A stretch of 64,000 bases of DNA from Bacillus sp. Bos-x628 (GCF_040500475.1 NZ_CP159358.1:1488001-1552000), one strand, 5' to 3'. Positions 39,078-48,397 are shown, counted from the stretch's first letter. Notes: a model not told the origin generated them from the letters alone. Numbers and translations are program-made.

Positions 39078-39122
39078 ATGATAAATGTCTGCACACAAAA
39101 AAGCCTCTTACTACTTTTGTAA
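39078..39122 (+). CDS. Candidate 14-codon leader peptide
   Basis: ATG 39078 follows TAGGAGG at 5 bases; the reading frame (MINVCTQKSLLLLL) ends at TAA inside the terminator hairpin 39097-39132. A strong ribosome binding site on a peptide that runs into a terminator is the layout of an attenuator, but it may be chance. Confidence 0.25.
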   Translation: MINVCTQKSLLLLL

Positions 39123-39132
39123 GAGGCTTTTC
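39097..39132. terminator. Terminator of yflT, bidirectional
   Basis: AAAAAGCCTCTTAC pairs with GTAAGAGGCTTTT. It lies 15 bases beyond the yflT stop. Confidence 0.85.
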
Positions 39133-39146
39133 TCATGTCGTTTGGT

Positions 39147-39494
39147 TTATGCCCATGATTTCACTTTTTCGTGGTCTGTCACAAATAGAAGGACTTTCCC
39201 TTCATCTAAATGTTCTTCAAAGGTTTCTGCTTCTTCTTTAGAGAAACCAATCTCATGAATTTTATTGCGAAGCTCGTCACCCTTCTTGCTGAAGATATGA
39301 CCAACAGCGTGTTTCAGTCCAACTTCCTTTGAACCAATGGTATTGGCGTCTGCGTTCCCAGCAATACGCTCTGTTCTGTCATCATCATGCGCCAGAACAT
39401 AAATGTCCTCTCTTGCAACTCCGAGTTCTTTTAATTGCTCAATATCTCGTTGAAGTGCTTCATCATTAGAGTATTCTCTTACTACAGGTTTCAT
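39147..39494 (-). CDS. yflT: General stress protein 17M (YflT)
   Basis: 115 residues. MKPVVREYSNDEALQRDIEQ, REDIYVLAHDDDRTERIA and KVLLFVTDHEKVKSWA match YflT/GSP17M of B. subtilis. Role in the SigB general stress response is unknown in detail; the family is cytoplasmic. A textbook SigB promoter is present upstream and AGGAGGAAG precedes ATG 39494. Confidence 0.93.
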   Translation of the reverse strand: MKPVVREYSNDEALQRDIEQLKELGVAREDIYVLAHDDDRTERIAGNADANTIGSKEVGLKHAVGHIFSKKGDELRNKIHEIGFSKEEAETFEEHLDEGKVLLFVTDHEKVKSWA

Positions 39495-39527
39495 TTGATC
39501 TTCCTCCTTTCATGTCTTACAAATCTT

Positions 39528-39552
39528 TTACCCGTCACTTTTATGGTTAAAC
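39528..39552 (-). promoter_or_regulatory. SigB promoter of yflT
   Basis: On the minus strand GTTTAA, a 13-base spacer and GGGTAA match the SigB consensus, and yflT is a SigB regulon member in B. subtilis. Confidence 0.85.
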
Positions 39553-39706
39553 CTTCCGTCGGCACATTCATATGACTTGTGATTCCCATTATGTCTATCG
39601 ACTTATTTTTGACAAAAAATCTTTAAAATCGACTAAATTTTCTGAATTATTGTGTTCAATCCAACTTATTTGTTGTACAATTCTTATACTGGAGGCTAGA
39701 AATGAG

Positions 39707-40093
39707 GTGGAGCTGATTTATTACTTTTCAGCTGAACAGCAGTTTAATGCTTGGGTTGTCAGTGATTTGGTGAAACAGCTTTTTAACAAGTGGAATCCTG
39801 AAGAAACAAGTGCGCAGCCGCTTACACTGTTTGCTGAGCAGCACTTTCACATCTCCATTGATTATCTATTCTCTATTATTATAAACATTGGAGATATTGA
39901 ATCGATTGAGCAAGATCCGCAAGACTTGTTGTCATCATACTTGAATATCCTTTTCCCTTTTGTGACGCGCGATATGATGAAAGCCTCCATGCAAAATGCA
40001 AATGAATATCTCTTGAAAGAACGTGATGCTGATGTATATAAGCTGTTTGCTTCTCTTCCACCATTTCTCTCTGTCTCTCTTCAAAAAAAGTAG
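39707..40093 (+). CDS. Hypothetical protein
   Basis: About 128 residues from GTG 39707 (VELIYYFSAEQQFNAWVV), with GGAGG 11 bases before it. The frame is open further back to 39572, but those residues are Cys-rich and unlike a start. The protein is acidic, without signal or membrane span, ending SLPPFLSVSLQKK. No family recognised. It lies divergent from yflT and upstream of yfmJ, followed by a weak hairpin. Confidence 0.55.
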   Translation: MELIYYFSAEQQFNAWVVSDLVKQLFNKWNPEETSAQPLTLFAEQHFHISIDYLFSIIINIGDIESIEQDPQDLLSSYLNILFPFVTRDMMKASMQNANEYLLKERDADVYKLFASLPPFLSVSLQKK

Positions 40094-40215
40094 TCCCATT
40101 TTTTTATATGGTGACTGCTTTTTTTGTGCGCGTCATGAAAAGGTCATATGGTTTGAATGAAAAGAAGCATCGTGTTAATGTAAATTTAGGATGCAAGTGA
40201 AAGGGAGGATTTGTC

Positions 40216-41220
40216 ATGAGCAACCAGCAACAAATTCAATTAGCTAAACGCCCAAAAGGTTTACCAACAACAGATGTTTTTCATTTTGAAACAGTCGATA
40301 TCCCAGTGCCACAGGATGGTGAAGTACTGATTAAAACGAAATATGTATCTGTAGATCCTTATATGAGAGGAAGAATGCAGGATACAAAATCATATACACC
40401 ACCGTTTAAACTGAATGAAGTGATTCAAGGCGGTGTTGTAGGAGAAATTGTTGAATCTAAATCACCTCTATTTAAAAAAGGTGATTTCGTTCTTGGATTC
40501 CTTGGTTGGCAAGAATATTCAACTGCAAAAGCCGAGTCCCTTACAAAAATCGATCCATCCATCGCTCCAATATCGTATTACTTAGGCATTTTAGGCATGC
40601 CTGGACAAACAGCCTATTTTGGACTTCTTTCCATTGGTCAGCCGAAAAAAGGCGAGACTGTTGTCGTTTCTGGAGCAGCAGGTGCCGTTGGTTCAGTTGT
40701 AGGACAGATCGCTAAAATCAAAGGCGCACATGTTGTTGGGATCGCAGGATCTGATGATAAACTCGCCTATTTAAAAGAGCTTGGCTTTGATGAAACCATT
40801 AACTATAAGACAACAGATGATATGGATGAAGCCATTGCAAAAGCTTGTCCCAACGGTGTAGATGTATACTTTGACAATGTGGGTGGCAACATTTCAGATG
40901 CGGTGATGAACCATTTGAATCGTTTTGCACGCATCCCAGTCTGTGGTGCCATTTCCTCTTACAACATTAGTGCAAGCGAGGATATCGGGCCACGTGTGCA
41001 AACAAAACTCATTAAAACAAGTGCATTGATGCAAGGATTCATTGTGGCCAACTATGCAGATCGTTTTGAAGAAGCGGCAAAGGATTTAGCTCAATGGGTC
41101 AAAGAAGATAAACTGACTTATAAAGAAACCATTCTCGAAGGATTTGATCGAATCCCTGATGCTTTCATTGGACTATTCAAAGGCGAGAATGTTGGAAAAC
41201 AGCTTGTGAAAATTTCATAA
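40216..41220 (+). CDS. yfmJ: NADP-dependent MDR-family oxidoreductase YfmJ
   Basis: 334 residues. Zinc-free medium-chain reductase of the leukotriene B4 dehydrogenase / alkenal reductase type. Visible motifs are DPYMRGRM, the nucleotide site GAAGAVGSVVGQIAKIKG, and VDVYFDNVGGNISDAVM. It would reduce the double bond of reactive enals or enones with NADPH. AGGGAGG precedes ATG 40216. Position before yfmL and yfmM matches B. subtilis. Confidence 0.93.
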   Translation: MSNQQQIQLAKRPKGLPTTDVFHFETVDIPVPQDGEVLIKTKYVSVDPYMRGRMQDTKSYTPPFKLNEVIQGGVVGEIVESKSPLFKKGDFVLGFLGWQEYSTAKAESLTKIDPSIAPISYYLGILGMPGQTAYFGLLSIGQPKKGETVVVSGAAGAVGSVVGQIAKIKGAHVVGIAGSDDKLAYLKELGFDETINYKTTDDMDEAIAKACPNGVDVYFDNVGGNISDAVMNHLNRFARIPVCGAISSYNISASEDIGPRVQTKLIKTSALMQGFIVANYADRFEEAAKDLAQWVKEDKLTYKETILEGFDRIPDAFIGLFKGENVGKQLVKIS

Positions 41221-41225
41221 AGAGA

Positions 41226-41258
41226 AAGGACCCAGATTGTTGGCGGGTCCTTATTTTA
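41226..41258 (+). terminator. Terminator between yfmJ and yfmL
   Basis: AAGGACCC pairs with GGGTCCTT, followed by T-rich sequence that reaches the yfmL stop. Confidence 0.65.
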
Positions 41259-42401
41259 TCTTTTTTTATATGTTGCTAGCTGCAGTTGTCCTTGTTTATA
41301 CACAATCTCCTCAAGTGAGAAATTCAACTTTTTCGCCATCTTTTTTAGCCTAGATTGTTCTTGGTGTGTGACAAGACTGATCACAGCCCCTTCCTTCCCT
41401 GCACGACCTGTTCTGCCTGATCGATGAATATATCCTTCTTCATTTGGGAGATCTGCATGTATAACGTACGGCAGGTCTTCGATATCAATGCCTCTAGCGG
41501 CAATATCCGTTGCGAGCAGAAGCGGGAATTCGCGCTGTTCAAATGCTTTCAGAATGACAGCACGATCTGCCTTTTTGGCTTCACTATGAAGCACACCAAG
41601 GTCTACATGATGATACGTTAATTTTTCTGCGTAAATGCTTAAATTGGTAATATCGCGGACGAACACGAGTGCTTGCATGTCCTCAAGTCGTGATAATTTT
41701 TGCAGTAATTTCACTTTATCACGCTGATCACATAGTAGATAATAATGCTTCACCTTTTGCGCTTCCTCTTGGCTTCTGCCAATTTTCAGCACCTTTGGCT
41801 GAGAAGAGAATTCTTTGATCAGTTGAATGGTTTCTTCTTTCAGTGTTGCAGAAAAACAAAGAATTTGTCTTTCTTTTAATGTCGATTGAATAATTGATTG
41901 AATTGTTTTTATATGCTCTGGTACAAGAAGCTGGTCCGCTTCATCTAAAACAATAGTCTTGATTTCATGCATTTTCAGTTTTTTGATTTTGATTAATTCT
42001 TGAACACGCCCTGGTGTTGCAACAATGATGTTCGGGCGTTTTTTTAGTTTTTCCTGCTGCTTTTTTATATTAGCACCGCCAATCAGTGACACGGCTTTAA
42101 TGTCTGAGCCTTGTTTAAATTGTTGCACCACGTCAAAAATTTGCATGACAAGCTCTCTTGAAGGGGCCAAGATTAAGACTTGTGGATGTTTGATATTGAC
42201 ATCAATGTGATTTAAAAGCGGCAGAACATACGCAAGTGTCTTCCCTGTCCCAGTTGGCGACTCTGCGATTACATCACGTTTCTCCATCATCCACTCTGCT
42301 GTTTTCTCCTGTATGGCTGTTGGTTTTTCGAAGCCGGCCGCTTCAAAGTTCTCCTGAATAAATGGCTTTGCTTCTTTAAAAAATGCCCAAGTTTCTGTCA
42401 T
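41256..42401 (-). CDS. yfmL: DEAD-box RNA helicase YfmL
   Basis: 381 residues, a minimal DEAD-box helicase. Motifs: PTAIQEKTAEW (Q), SPTGTGKT (I), PSRELVMQI (Ia), TPGRVQEL, DEAD (II), FSATL (III), and in the second domain VFVRDI, TDIAARGIDI and HRSGRTGRAG. No long C-terminal RNA-binding extension. B. subtilis YfmL takes part in ribosome maturation and cold growth. ATG 42401 follows AAGGAGATC. Confidence 0.94.
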   Translation of the reverse strand: MTETWAFFKEAKPFIQENFEAAGFEKPTAIQEKTAEWMMEKRDVIAESPTGTGKTLAYVLPLLNHIDVNIKHPQVLILAPSRELVMQIFDVVQQFKQGSDIKAVSLIGGANIKKQQEKLKKRPNIIVATPGRVQELIKIKKLKMHEIKTIVLDEADQLLVPEHIKTIQSIIQSTLKERQILCFSATLKEETIQLIKEFSSQPKVLKIGRSQEEAQKVKHYYLLCDQRDKVKLLQKLSRLEDMQALVFVRDITNLSIYAEKLTYHHVDLGVLHSEAKKADRAVILKAFEQREFPLLLATDIAARGIDIEDLPYVIHADLPNEEGYIHRSGRTGRAGKEGAVISLVTHQEQSRLKKMAKKLNFSLEEIVYKQGQLQLATYKKR

Positions 42402-42553
42402 GTCGATCTCCTTTATCCTCATTCAATCTATCCTTAAGTATCTCAAAATGAGCTTTGAAACGCAATTTTTCTTTTGATGCTTTTATCGAGCCGGACAGTT
42501 CGATATAATCATGAGAGGCACTAGCCGTTTTGAATCTATTTGAGGTGTAAAAA

Positions 42554-44107
42554 ATGATATTATCTGTTAAAGATTTAAGCCATGGCTTTGGCGACAGAGC
42601 CATTTTCCACGAAGTCTCCTTCCGTTTATTAAAGGGCGAACATGTCGGTTTAATCGGCGCCAACGGTGAAGGAAAGTCAACGTTTATGAATATTATTACA
42701 GGCAAGCTAGAACCTGATGCAGGAAAAGTTGAATGGGCAAAAAATGTTCGTGTCGGGTATCTTGATCAGCATACAGTTCTCGAAAAAGGAAGAACCATCC
42801 GCGAAGTGCTCCAAGATGCATTTCAATATTTATTTGCCATGGAAGCCAATATGAACGATATTTATGACAAAATGGGTGAAGCCGATCCTGATGAATTAGA
42901 GAAGCTGTTAGAGGAAGTTGGCATCATGCAAGATGCACTCACGAACAATGATTTCTATATCATTGATTCTAAAGTTGAAGAAATTGCGAGAGGACTTGGA
43001 TTAACTGACCTCGGATTAGATCGTGATGTGACGGAGCTAAGCGGTGGACAGCGCACGAAGGTGCTTCTAGCCAAGCTACTATTAGAAAAACCAGAGATTC
43101 TCCTTCTCGATGAGCCGACCAACTATTTAGATGAGCAGCATATTGAATGGCTGAAGCGCTATTTACAGGAATATGAGAATGCGTTTATCCTCATTTCACA
43201 TGACATTCCGTTTTTAAATAGTGTCATTAACTTAATTTATCATGTCGAAAACCAAGAGTTGACTCGCTATGTCGGTGATTATGACCAATTCAAACAAGTC
43301 TATGAAGTCAAAAAACAGCAGCTTGAAGCAGCCTATAAAAGGCAACAGCAAGAAGTAGCTGAATTAAAGGACTTTGTCGCCCGAAACAAAGCGCGTGTCA
43401 GTACAAGAAATATGGCCATGTCTCGTCAAAAAAAGCTGGATAAGATGGACATGATTGAATTGGCCGCAGAAAAGCCAAAACCAGAATTTCACTTTCAACC
43501 TGCACGTACATCTAGTAAGCTAATTTTTGAAACGAAGGATTTAGTAATTGGTTATGATGAGCCGCTCTCCCGTCCACTGAACCTGAAAATGGAACGGGGA
43601 CAAAAAATTGCTTTATACGGATCAAACGGTATCGGAAAAACCACGTTGTTACGGAGCCTTTTAGGAGAGATCACCCCTATTTCTGGTGAAGTGGAGCGCG
43701 GTGAATTCCTGCACATTGGCTACTTCGAGCAAGAAGTGAAGGAGCAAAACAGCAATACATGTATTGAAGAGGTATGGAGCACATTCCCTTCCTACACACA
43801 ATATGAAGTGAGAGCCGCACTTGCAAAATGTGGATTAACAACAAAACATATTGAAAGCCGTATGTCCGTATTAAGCGGTGGTGAGAAGGCAAAGGTACGT
43901 CTATGCAAATTGATCAACCAAGAAACAAATGTGCTTGTACTCGATGAGCCGACAAATCACCTGGATGTCGATGCAAAAGAAGAGTTAAAACGCGCCTTAA
44001 AAGAATATAAAGGCAGCGTCTTATTGATCTCCCACGAACCTGAATTTTATCGAGATGTGGCAACAGATACTTGGAATTGTGAATCTTGGACCACAAAAGT
44101 ACTATAA
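42554..44107 (+). CDS. yfmM: ABC-F family ATPase YfmM
   Basis: 517 residues, two ABC ATPase domains and no membrane span. Walker A GANGEGKST and GSNGIGKTT; signatures LSGGQRTKV and LSGGEKAKV; Walker B LLLDEPTNYLD and LVLDEPTNHLD. The linker between the domains (YKRQQQEVAELKDFVARNKA) is the ABC-F P-site tRNA-interaction region. ABC-F proteins act on stalled ribosomes rather than in transport. Length and place match B. subtilis yfmM. The YfmL start lies divergently upstream. Confidence 0.94.
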   Translation: MILSVKDLSHGFGDRAIFHEVSFRLLKGEHVGLIGANGEGKSTFMNIITGKLEPDAGKVEWAKNVRVGYLDQHTVLEKGRTIREVLQDAFQYLFAMEANMNDIYDKMGEADPDELEKLLEEVGIMQDALTNNDFYIIDSKVEEIARGLGLTDLGLDRDVTELSGGQRTKVLLAKLLLEKPEILLLDEPTNYLDEQHIEWLKRYLQEYENAFILISHDIPFLNSVINLIYHVENQELTRYVGDYDQFKQVYEVKKQQLEAAYKRQQQEVAELKDFVARNKARVSTRNMAMSRQKKLDKMDMIELAAEKPKPEFHFQPARTSSKLIFETKDLVIGYDEPLSRPLNLKMERGQKIALYGSNGIGKTTLLRSLLGEITPISGEVERGEFLHIGYFEQEVKEQNSNTCIEEVWSTFPSYTQYEVRAALAKCGLTTKHIESRMSVLSGGEKAKVRLCKLINQETNVLVLDEPTNHLDVDAKEELKRALKEYKGSVLLISHEPEFYRDVATDTWNCESWTTKVL

Positions 44108-44119
44108 CAACAAAACAAG

Positions 44120-44158
44120 TCTGAAGCCTTATATCTTTTGATGAGATTTAAGGCTTTT
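44120..44158 (+). terminator. Terminator of yfmM
   Basis: GAAGCCTTATATC and GATTTAAGGC form a hairpin, followed by TTTTTT. Confidence 0.7.
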
Positions 44159-44164
44159 TTCCAT

Positions 44165-44473
44165 TTAATGACCTGCTTGAATGTGAGCCAAATGCTTTCT
44201 GCCAAGAAGCAAGATGAGCATTCCTAGTAGAACAACAGTTGCACCAACATAGTAGGGCGTGCTGACTGTGTATGTCTCAGCGAGCACTCCTGCAATCCAT
44301 GGAGCAATTGCGCCGTCAATAAAACAAACCGCACTGTAGGAAGAAGATGCAATAGAACGTTCAACAGGCGCCGATCCCATAAATGAAATCACACATGCAA
44401 AGGCAACATCCCAAACAGCTTTCGGCTGCCTAAGCAGACTCGTACGCTGTTTTAATACTTCTTCCTTCTTCAC
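44165..44473 (-). pseudogene. yfmO: yfmO multidrug efflux transporter, large internal deletion
   Basis: 102 residues join the N-terminus of an MFS exporter (LRQPKAVWDVAFACVISFMG) directly to its last part (ASSSYSAVCFIDGAIAPWIAG, ending LGRKHLAHIQAGH). A full YfmO is about 395 residues, so about 290 codons are missing while the frame is kept. The product would have about three spans and cannot transport. It starts at GTG 44473, 54 bases after the yfmP stop, as in the yfmPO operon. Confidence 0.8.
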
Positions 44474-44527
44474 ATCGGAACCTTTCTTTCAGTTGAATAA
44501 CAAAATAAAATAAACACGCAAAGGTGT

Positions 44528-44953
44528 TTATTTTTGTAATTGCTCAATGGCATGAGCTGCTCTTTCTTTCATGGATTCGATATCCTTTTTAAAGGATTGA
44601 AATGTTTCAAGTTTTTCTGTGATCAGACGATGCTGTTCATTTAATTGTGCTTGAATATCTAACAGCTTCTCTAGTCGTTCCTTCGGGTCAAGTGACAGCA
44701 AATAGCCTTCCTTGTTAAGCTCTAACTGTTTTCCGATTTCCATAAACGCCTGAAGCTCCTGTAAGGAAAAGCCCAATACCTGCTTTGCTTGAATCACTTT
44801 CTCCAATTCCTCCATGTCGTCTTCGGAGTAAAGCCTGACACCGCCATCTGTTCGCTTCGGTGCTGATAATAAACCAATTTCTTCATAGAATCGAATAGTA
44901 CGTTTCGTCAGACCGCTTCTTTTAGCTACTTGATCAATTTTCATCCATTCCAT
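44528..44953 (-). CDS. yfmP: MerR-family regulator YfmP
   Basis: 141 residues. The N-terminal MerR helix-turn-helix reads MKIDQVAKRSGLTKRTIRFY and DDMEELEKVIQAKQVLGF. A long coiled coil and C-terminal effector region follow. In B. subtilis YfmP represses yfmOP. Here its target yfmO is broken, so the regulator is left with only itself. AGGAGG precedes ATG 44953. Confidence 0.9.
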   Translation of the reverse strand: MEWMKIDQVAKRSGLTKRTIRFYEEIGLLSAPKRTDGGVRLYSEDDMEELEKVIQAKQVLGFSLQELQAFMEIGKQLELNKEGYLLSLDPKERLEKLLDIQAQLNEQHRLITEKLETFQSFKKDIESMKERAAHAIEQLQK

Positions 44954-45111
44954 GCCAGTGCCTCCTGCTCATCAATTCATCATTTATTATACACTTTCAT
45001 AACCTTAACGTAAACGTTAAATTTGAAATCTTGATGTTCCACCCTGCTCCCCGCGAAATAAATAAGAATGATTTCGATTTAGAGAAAGCACTATTTATTC
45101 TACAAGTTACA

Positions 45112-45287
45112 GCGTGTAGACAAACCCTCGCATTCGTTGTCAGATTGCGAGCGCTCGTGCTCACGAATGTTTCACTCGCTCCGCATAAATTGCTCGGGTC
45201 TTCCTAGACTTCAAAGGCTGAAATGAAAAGATGACAAAGGACTAAAAGAAAAACCATTTAAGCCCTTTGTCAACAATCTGAGCTCTG
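45112..45287 (+). repeat. Dispersed noncoding repeat, copy C, including the yfmR terminator
   Basis: It shares GTGTAGACA, CTCGCATTCGTTG, CTCACGAATGTTTCA, CTCGCTCCGCA, GCTCGGGTCTTCC, TAGACTTCAAAGG and GATGACAAAGG with copies A and B. Near yfmR, GTCCTTTGTC and GACAAAGGGC pair as a hairpin read from the minus strand, so the repeat ends yfmR transcription. Confidence 0.75.
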
Positions 45288-45293
45288 TAGTCT

Positions 45294-47177
45294 TCATTTA
45301 CTTTCTAATTCTTCAATCATGAGCGACAGTTCTGTCCAGCGATCCATGGCTTGCTCTAATTCTTCGGCTACGACTTTTTGCTCATCCATCAGCTCCTGAA
45401 TTTTCCCGAAATCACTGCCTGCCTCGGCGATACTTGCTTCAAGTTTCTGATGTTTGTCCTCTAATGACTGAATCCGGTCTTCAATGCCATCCCATTCAAG
45501 CTGATCTTTATATGAGAGTTTTTTTCTTTTTTTCGGTGCGGCTTCCAATTGTTTTTCAGCAGGCTTTGCTTCCGTTTGCTTCTGCTTTTCCTGATTCATA
45601 TACTCGCTGTAAGCCCCTTGGAAATGCATGATACGGCCATTTCCTTCAAATACAATCAAGCGATTCACAACTCGATCTAAGAAATAGCGGTCATGCGACA
45701 CCGTCATGACAACGCCAGGGAACTGCTCTAAATAATCCTCCAGAATACTCAATGTCTCTGTATCAAGATCGTTCGTCGGCTCATCTAAAAAGAGAACATT
45801 CGGCTCTTCCATCAAGACCTTCAATAAATATAACCTGCGACGTTCCCCGCCTGAAAGCTTTCGAATGAAGGTCCGCTGTATAGAGCGCGGGAATAAAAAC
45901 CGCTCTAGCATTTGCTCTGCTGTCACAATCGCACCATCTGATGTCTTCACAATTTCAGCTGTTTCTTTGATATAATCAATCATTTTCAGCTCTTCATTCA
46001 TCTCTTTATAATCCTGTGTATAATAGCCGATACGAACTGTTTTTCCGATGATCAAGTTCCCTAACGTCGGTTCTATTTTGCCAGCTAGACAATTGAGTAA
46101 GGTTGTCTTGCCTACTCCATTCGGTCCAATGATGCCAATCCGGTCACCTGGGACGACTAAATCCGTAAACCGGTCAACAAGCGTCTGACCAGCAAATGAA
46201 ATGGTGATCTCCTCTGCCTCAATGACTTGTTTTCCAAGGCGATGTGAGCCAATAGCAAAATCAAGCTCTCCCTTTGCATCAGGTCCTTTTTGGTCCTTCA
46301 ATTCTTCCACTCTACCGATGCGTGCTTTTTGCTTCGTCGTTCTTGCTTTTGCTCCTCTTCTCAGCCAAGCAAGCTCTCGTCTTAGCAGATTTTGGCGTTT
46401 CGTTTCTTTTACCTGAGCCTCTGCTTCACGTTCCGCTCTCTTTTCTAGGAAGACTTCATAATTCCCTTTATACGTATAAAGCTGACCTTGATTTAATTCA
46501 TAAATCCGATTGGCCACTCTGTTTAAAAAATAACGATCATGTGTCACAAGGATGACGGCACCTGTATACTGACTTAAGTATCCTTCTAACCATTCAATTG
46601 TTGCATTATCTAGATGGTTGGTCGGCTCATCTAAAATTAACAATCCGGCCGGCTGTATTAAATTTTTAGCAATTGCCGCCCTCTTTTTCTGCCCGCCTGA
46701 TAGAGTATGAACAGATCGGTTGACATCCTTGACACCAAGCTTTGTCAAAATCGTCTTAGCCGAAAGGTTCGCATCCCATGCATCTTCCTGGTCCATTCGA
46801 TGTTGCATTCGCATCAGTGCCTCTTGTTTTGCTTCATTTTGCGGATCTTGCTCTAAATCGACGAGTGCCTGTTCGTAGGCCTTTATCGTTTGAATCAGCG
46901 GTGCAGTCCCAGAAAAAATATAATCTAAAATGGTTTGATCACCGCTCATTTCTGGGTCTTGCTCTAGAAACTCGATATCTAATGTACCTGCTTTGGTGAT
47001 ATCGCCTTCTTCAAAGGATTCAAGCCCTGCTATTACCTTGAGCAGTGTAGATTTTCCTGTTCCATTTGGTCCAATTAATCCGATACGTTCCTTTGGTTCT
47101 ATATGAAAAGATATATGGTCAAACAGCGTTTTTTCGCCATAAGTTTTGTATAACCCTTCAATATTCATTAAACTCAT
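45294..47177 (-). CDS. yfmR: ABC-F family ATPase YfmR
   Basis: 627 residues, of the Uup-like ABC-F group. Walker A GPNGTGKST and GPNGVGKTT; signatures LSGGQKKRA and LSGGERRRL; Walker B LILDEPTNHLD and LFLDEPTNDLD. The C-terminal region (after about 530) is a Lys/Glu-rich coiled coil (RKKLSYKDQLEWDGIEDRI) typical of Uup. B. subtilis YfmR helps ribosomes stalled at Pro-rich and other difficult sequences together with EF-P. Transcribed alone and ended by repeat C. Confidence 0.94.
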   Translation of the reverse strand: MSLMNIEGLYKTYGEKTLFDHISFHIEPKERIGLIGPNGTGKSTLLKVIAGLESFEEGDITKAGTLDIEFLEQDPEMSGDQTILDYIFSGTAPLIQTIKAYEQALVDLEQDPQNEAKQEALMRMQHRMDQEDAWDANLSAKTILTKLGVKDVNRSVHTLSGGQKKRAAIAKNLIQPAGLLILDEPTNHLDNATIEWLEGYLSQYTGAVILVTHDRYFLNRVANRIYELNQGQLYTYKGNYEVFLEKRAEREAEAQVKETKRQNLLRRELAWLRRGAKARTTKQKARIGRVEELKDQKGPDAKGELDFAIGSHRLGKQVIEAEEITISFAGQTLVDRFTDLVVPGDRIGIIGPNGVGKTTLLNCLAGKIEPTLGNLIIGKTVRIGYYTQDYKEMNEELKMIDYIKETAEIVKTSDGAIVTAEQMLERFLFPRSIQRTFIRKLSGGERRRLYLLKVLMEEPNVLFLDEPTNDLDTETLSILEDYLEQFPGVVMTVSHDRYFLDRVVNRLIVFEGNGRIMHFQGAYSEYMNQEKQKQTEAKPAEKQLEAAPKKRKKLSYKDQLEWDGIEDRIQSLEDKHQKLEASIAEAGSDFGKIQELMDEQKVVAEELEQAMDRWTELSLMIEELESK

Positions 47178-47310
47178 TTTTCATCAACCCTAACATATAT
47201 TCTTCCTTTATTTTAAATCAGCGTGTAAAAGAAAACTAGTTTTAAAAAACCCGCTCTGAAAAGAATGTTTCCTTTTGATGGTCGATACACTATGAAGAGG
47301 TGATCTAAAG

Positions 47311-48384
47311 ATGATAACCATTAGCTTATGTATGATTGTAAAAAATGAAGAGGAGGTCTTAGACGACTGCCTTTCCTCTGTTCAAGACATTGCAGATGAG
47401 ATCATTATCGTTGATACTGGGTCAACGGACCGAACTAAGGAAATTGCAAAAAAATATACAACACATGTGATTGACTTTGAATGGGTGCAGCACTTTGCGA
47501 AGGCGCGTAATTTTGCTTTTTCACATGCAACAAAGGATTATATATTGTGGCTAGATGCAGACGATGTGTTACTCGAAGAAGACCGCAAAAAACTCCTTCA
47601 TCTCAAGCAGACTCTTGATCCAGCAGTGGATGCTGTATCAATGTTTTATCATGTTGGATTTGATGAAAACGGGCAGGTGAATTTTAAATATAGAAGAAAC
47701 CGGCTCGTAAAACGGGCAATGAACTTTCAGTGGTATGGGGCGGTTCATGAATTTCTACAAGTCTATGGCAACATTTTTCCTGCGGATATTGCAGTCACCC
47801 ATCAAAAACAAAAGAAAACGACAGCAGGTGAGCCTGGACGCAATCTCCGAATTTATGAAGAGATGCTGGAGAAAAAAGAGGAAATGACGCCACGTGACCT
47901 CTTTTACTTTGCCAATGAACTAAAAGACAATGGGCAGCATGTACGAGCGATTCGTTTTTATCATGAATTTTTAGCGACAAAACAGTGTTGGATTGAAGAT
48001 GAGATACGCGCATGTCAGTACTTAGCTGACTGCTATTTTGCCATCGGTTATGAAGAAGCCGCCTTATCATCTTTATTGCGCTCCTTCTTATTTGATCAGC
48101 CGCGCCCTGAATTTTGCTGCAGGATTGGGGATTATTTAAAGACACAAAACAAACTTCAAGCTGCCATCTTTTGGTATGAGCTGGCACTAACTGCTCCTGA
48201 AAATGAAACAGCTTTTACGCTCACACAATATAAAACGTGGTACCCTCACCTTCAGCTTTGTTACTGCTATTGGCAGCTTGGGGATATAGCTCAGGCCAAA
48301 AAACATCATCTTGCTTCATCAGAGCATTATCCGACCCATCCTAGCGTGCTGTACAATGCAAAGATTTTCTCAGAGCAGACATGA
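47311..48384 (+). CDS. Family 2 glycosyltransferase with TPR-like C-terminus
   Basis: 357 residues. GT-A domain: ISLCMIVKNEEEVLDDCLSS, IIIVDTGSTDRTKE, LWLDADDV with the DxD metal motif. From about 200 on there are TPR-like helices (RDLFYFANELKDNGQHVRAI, YLADCYFAIGYEEAALSSLL). The layout resembles SunS-type peptide glycosyltransferases, but no bacteriocin precursor is near. It may glycosylate a surface protein. AGAGGTGATC precedes ATG 47311. It is flanked by yfmR and yfnA, and a hairpin terminator follows. Confidence 0.82.
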   Translation: MITISLCMIVKNEEEVLDDCLSSVQDIADEIIIVDTGSTDRTKEIAKKYTTHVIDFEWVQHFAKARNFAFSHATKDYILWLDADDVLLEEDRKKLLHLKQTLDPAVDAVSMFYHVGFDENGQVNFKYRRNRLVKRAMNFQWYGAVHEFLQVYGNIFPADIAVTHQKQKKTTAGEPGRNLRIYEEMLEKKEEMTPRDLFYFANELKDNGQHVRAIRFYHEFLATKQCWIEDEIRACQYLADCYFAIGYEEAALSSLLRSFLFDQPRPEFCCRIGDYLKTQNKLQAAIFWYELALTAPENETAFTLTQYKTWYPHLQLCYCYWQLGDIAQAKKHHLASSEHYPTHPSVLYNAKIFSEQT

Positions 48385-48397
48385 GCCTTTTATGACG

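Larger units (their letters stand above)
37980..39096. other. AT-rich region upstream of the toxoflavin-like cluster
   Basis: More than 1 kb with no strong gene. It holds a 19-codon ORF (38229-38288), a doubtful 79-codon ORF (38369-38608), and a very AT-rich stretch at 38690-39070 with no feature recognised. Regulators such as the B. glumae ToxR are absent. Confidence 0.5.

Noticed and set aside
41256..44107. YfmM and YfmR considered as exporter ATPases
   Set aside because: Both have two fused ABC domains with the ABC-F linker and no membrane partner, so they are ribosome-acting.
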